A stretch of 7,329 nucleotides of DNA from Planctomycetota bacterium (lineage in GTDB: Bacteria > Planctomycetota > PUPC01 > DSUN01), in contig VGYW01000418.1 of the NCBI GenBank assembly GCA_016872875.1, positions 1 to 7,329 on the forward strand, in the 5' to 3' direction. Shown one piece after another: positions 5,852-7,329 of the stretch. Each line of letters begins with the position of its first letter. Positions within the stretch are counted from its first letter, which is position 1. Below the pieces are notes generated by a model. That model made no database searches, was not told where the DNA came from, and was given only the letters and a program-made list of their open reading frames with translations. The translations under genes and the position numbers were made by a program.

Positions 5852-5913
5852 AGTTCGTAGTGCGGGCTTCAGCCCGTCCCCGCGCGAACGGCCTGAAGGC
5901 CGCACTACGAACT
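5852..5913. repeat. REP/BIME-like inverted pair, copy 2, in the argJ leader
   Basis: Arms 5852-5876 and 5889-5913 are reverse complements at 23 of 25 positions around a 12-base spacer. Each arm reads AGTTCGTAGTGCGG from its outer end and then forms its own perfect 6-bp hairpin: CGGGCT/AGCCCG on the left, CGGCCT/AGGCCG on the right. The two mismatches between the arms are exactly paired within each small hairpin. The GTAG head plus hairpin, in an inverted pair, matches REP/BIME layout. It lies between the argJ promoter and its ribosome binding site, so it will be in the transcript. Confidence 0.65.
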
Positions 5914-5933
5914 CACCACTTCCGAGGGAAGAT

Positions 5934-5939
5934 GGAGGT
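5934..5939 (+). promoter_or_regulatory. Ribosome binding site of argJ deciding a GTG start
   Basis: GGAGGT lies five bases before the GTG at 5945. The frame has no upstream ATG with such a site, and the GTG gives the normal ArgJ N-terminal length before the GGVTAARGF segment. Confidence 0.75.
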
Positions 5940-5944
5940 GCCGA

Positions 5945-7168
5945 GTGAAGCCTTGCTGGGAGCCAGTGGCGGGCGGGGTGACGGCGGCCCGGGGCTTCCG
6001 GGCCGCGGCCGTGCGGTGCGGGATACGCCAGGCGGAAGGCGACGACCTCGGGCTCCTGGCCTGCGACGTGCAGGGGACCGCCGCGGCCGCCTTCACGACC
6101 AACCGCGTGGCGGCAGCGCCCGTCCTCTGGAGCCGCCAGGCCGTCGCGCGCGGCAAGGTGCGGGCCGCAGTGGTCAATGCCGGCTGCGCCAACGCCTGCA
6201 CGGGCGAGCGCGGCCTGCGCGACGTCGGGGCCACCGCGGCAAAGGCCGCCGAAGTCCTCGGCCTCGCGCCCGACAACTTCCTCATCGCTTCCACCGGCAT
6301 CATCGGCCACTACCTGCCCGTAGAGAAGCTCCTGGCGGGACTTCCGCGCGCGGCGCAGCAGCTCGACGCCTCGCTGGCGGCCGGCGAGCGCTTCGCGCGC
6401 GCGATCATGACCACCGACACGCGCCTCAAACAACTCGCCCTCCGCTGCAACCTCGGCGGCGGCGCCCACGTGACCCTCGGCGGCGCAACCAAGGGCGCCG
6501 GTATGATCGCCCCCGGCATGGCCACCACGCTCACCTTCCTGACGACCGATGCCGCAATCGAAGGCCCGCTCCTCTCGAAGCTGCTCCGCCGCGCCGTCGA
6601 GCGGACCTACAACCGCATCTCGATTGACGAGCACATGAGCACGAACGACACGGTGCTGTGCCTTGCGAGCGGTCTGGCGGACGCCCCGCCGATTGCGGCG
6701 GGGAGCGGTGCGGCCAGACGGTTCGGAGCGGCGCTCGAAGAGCTCTGCCGCGGCCTGGCCCTCAAGATCGTGGCGGACGGCGAGGGTGCCACGCGCCTCG
6801 TGCGCATCGAGGTCGTCGGCGCGCCGAGCGTGCGGGCGGCGGTGGCCGCCGGCCGCGCCATCGCCGACTCGCCCCTGTGCAAGTGCGCCCTCCACAGCGG
6901 CGACCCGAACTGGGGGCGGTTCGTGTCGGCCGCCGGCTATGCCTGCCGCGCCTTCGACGAGGCGAGGGCCAGGCTCTACCTCGGCGAGCGGCTGGCCTAT
7001 GCCGCCGGCGCGCCCGCCGACGCCACGAAGGCCGAGCTCGCCGCCGCAATGGCCGGCACAGAGGTCACGCTCCGCCTCGAAATGGGCCTTGGCAAGGCCG
7101 CCGCCACAGTGTGGACCTGCGACCTCTCGAAGGAGTACATCGCCATCAACGCAGACTACCACACGTGA
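5945..7168 (+). CDS. argJ: Arginine biosynthesis protein ArgJ (ornithine acetyltransferase)
   Basis: ArgJ moves the acetyl group from N-acetylornithine to glutamate, recycling acetyl in arginine biosynthesis. Bifunctional forms also acetylate glutamate with acetyl-CoA (N-acetylglutamate synthase). The 407 residues match the usual length. The self-cleavage motif is KGAGMIAPGMATTL (183-196); cleavage is expected between Ala193 and Thr194, which makes Thr194 the new N-terminal nucleophile of the beta chain. STGIIG (116-121) carries the Thr-Gly oxyanion hole. VVNAGCANACTG (76-87), DPNWGR (320-325) and the C-terminal EYIAINADYHT are family signatures. It starts with GTG at 5945 behind GGAGGT. No other arg gene is in the window, so any operon would have to continue past the right edge. 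Whether it is mono- or bifunctional cannot be read from sequence alone. Enzyme location is cytoplasmic. Confidence 0.97.
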   Translation: MKPCWEPVAGGVTAARGFRAAAVRCGIRQAEGDDLGLLACDVQGTAAAAFTTNRVAAAPVLWSRQAVARGKVRAAVVNAGCANACTGERGLRDVGATAAKAAEVLGLAPDNFLIASTGIIGHYLPVEKLLAGLPRAAQQLDASLAAGERFARAIMTTDTRLKQLALRCNLGGGAHVTLGGATKGAGMIAPGMATTLTFLTTDAAIEGPLLSKLLRRAVERTYNRISIDEHMSTNDTVLCLASGLADAPPIAAGSGAARRFGAALEELCRGLALKIVADGEGATRLVRIEVVGAPSVRAAVAAGRAIADSPLCKCALHSGDPNWGRFVSAAGYACRAFDEARARLYLGERLAYAAGAPADATKAELAAAMAGTEVTLRLEMGLGKAAATVWTCDLSKEYIAINADYHT

Positions 7169-7229
7169 GCCGGGATTTTGACAGCGTCCCAAGTCCTTGA
7201 GATCGTGGGTGTGCCTGCGGCCGGTGCGT

Positions 7230-7246
7230 CGGGGGCTTTGCCCCCG
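7230..7246 (+). terminator. GC-rich hairpin after argJ, possible terminator
   Basis: CGGGGGC and GCCCCCG form a perfect 7-bp stem with a TTT loop, 61 bases after the argJ stop. The following bases are AACCCCCAGGATTTT, so there is no immediate U-tract. It may be a weak or factor-assisted terminator, or another dispersed GC hairpin. The rest of 7169-7329 shows no gene. Confidence 0.3.
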
Positions 7247-7329
7247 AACCCCCAGGATTTTCCGCTTTCGGGCCGCCGGCACCCCAACAGGAAAATGGCC
7301 GCGCTGGCCTCCAGGAGACGTGCCGGTGG

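Noticed and set aside
5744..7282. 512-codon open frame on the minus strand opposite argJ
   Set aside because: argJ carries all family signatures on the other strand. This frame is a Gly/Arg/Ala-rich shadow with no recognisable motif.

Overview
This window looks like a chromosomal segment of a high-GC, Gram-negative-type bacterium. Three things suggest an uncultured member of the Planctomycetota/PVC group: a secreted alpha/beta hydrolase with a GHSFGGK nucleophile elbow, a secreted DUF1566 (Lcl_C) protein ending in a pair of EF-hand loops, and MreB. That placement rests on gene style only; there is no rRNA or other phylogenetic anchor here. No phage, plasmid, CRISPR, tRNA or rRNA sequence was seen.

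Layout. (1) Positions 1-376 hold no gene. They form a palindrome-rich stretch with nested inverted repeats and units that begin TAGTACG and run into a hairpin. (2) At 457-1641 (+) is an exported alpha/beta hydrolase, with a candidate promoter at 377-405. (3) Convergent with it, 29 bp away, is a secreted DUF1566/EF-hand protein at 1671-3089 (-). (4) From 5628 down to 3166 on the minus strand runs a three-gene cluster: a membrane-anchored coiled-coil protein with a C-terminal beta-rich domain, a small membrane protein with a Lys/Glu/Pro-rich repeat tail, and mreB. A good sigma70-like promoter (TTGACT, 16 bp, TATAAT) lies just upstream. (5) Divergent from this cluster, argJ (5945-7168, +) starts at GTG behind a strong ribosome binding site. 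It has its own sigma70-like promoter (TTGACG, 17 bp, TATGAT) and a leader containing a second paired-hairpin repeat. (6) Positions 7169-7329 hold only a GC-rich hairpin.

How the genes may work together. MreB is the cytoplasmic actin-like scaffold for lateral cell-wall synthesis and normally works with membrane partners such as MreC, MreD and RodZ. Here the two genes before mreB encode single-pass membrane proteins that do not look like full-length MreC or MreD, but they sit in the position expected of MreB partners. The first has an MreC-like order of parts (membrane helix, coiled coil, beta domain). This cluster is the best candidate for something poorly described. The second theme is a REP/BIME-like repeat family (a GTAG-type head followed by a hairpin, in inverted pairs), present on both flanks and placed inside the predicted argJ leader. 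ArgJ, the hydrolase and the DUF1566 protein appear to be unrelated neighbours.
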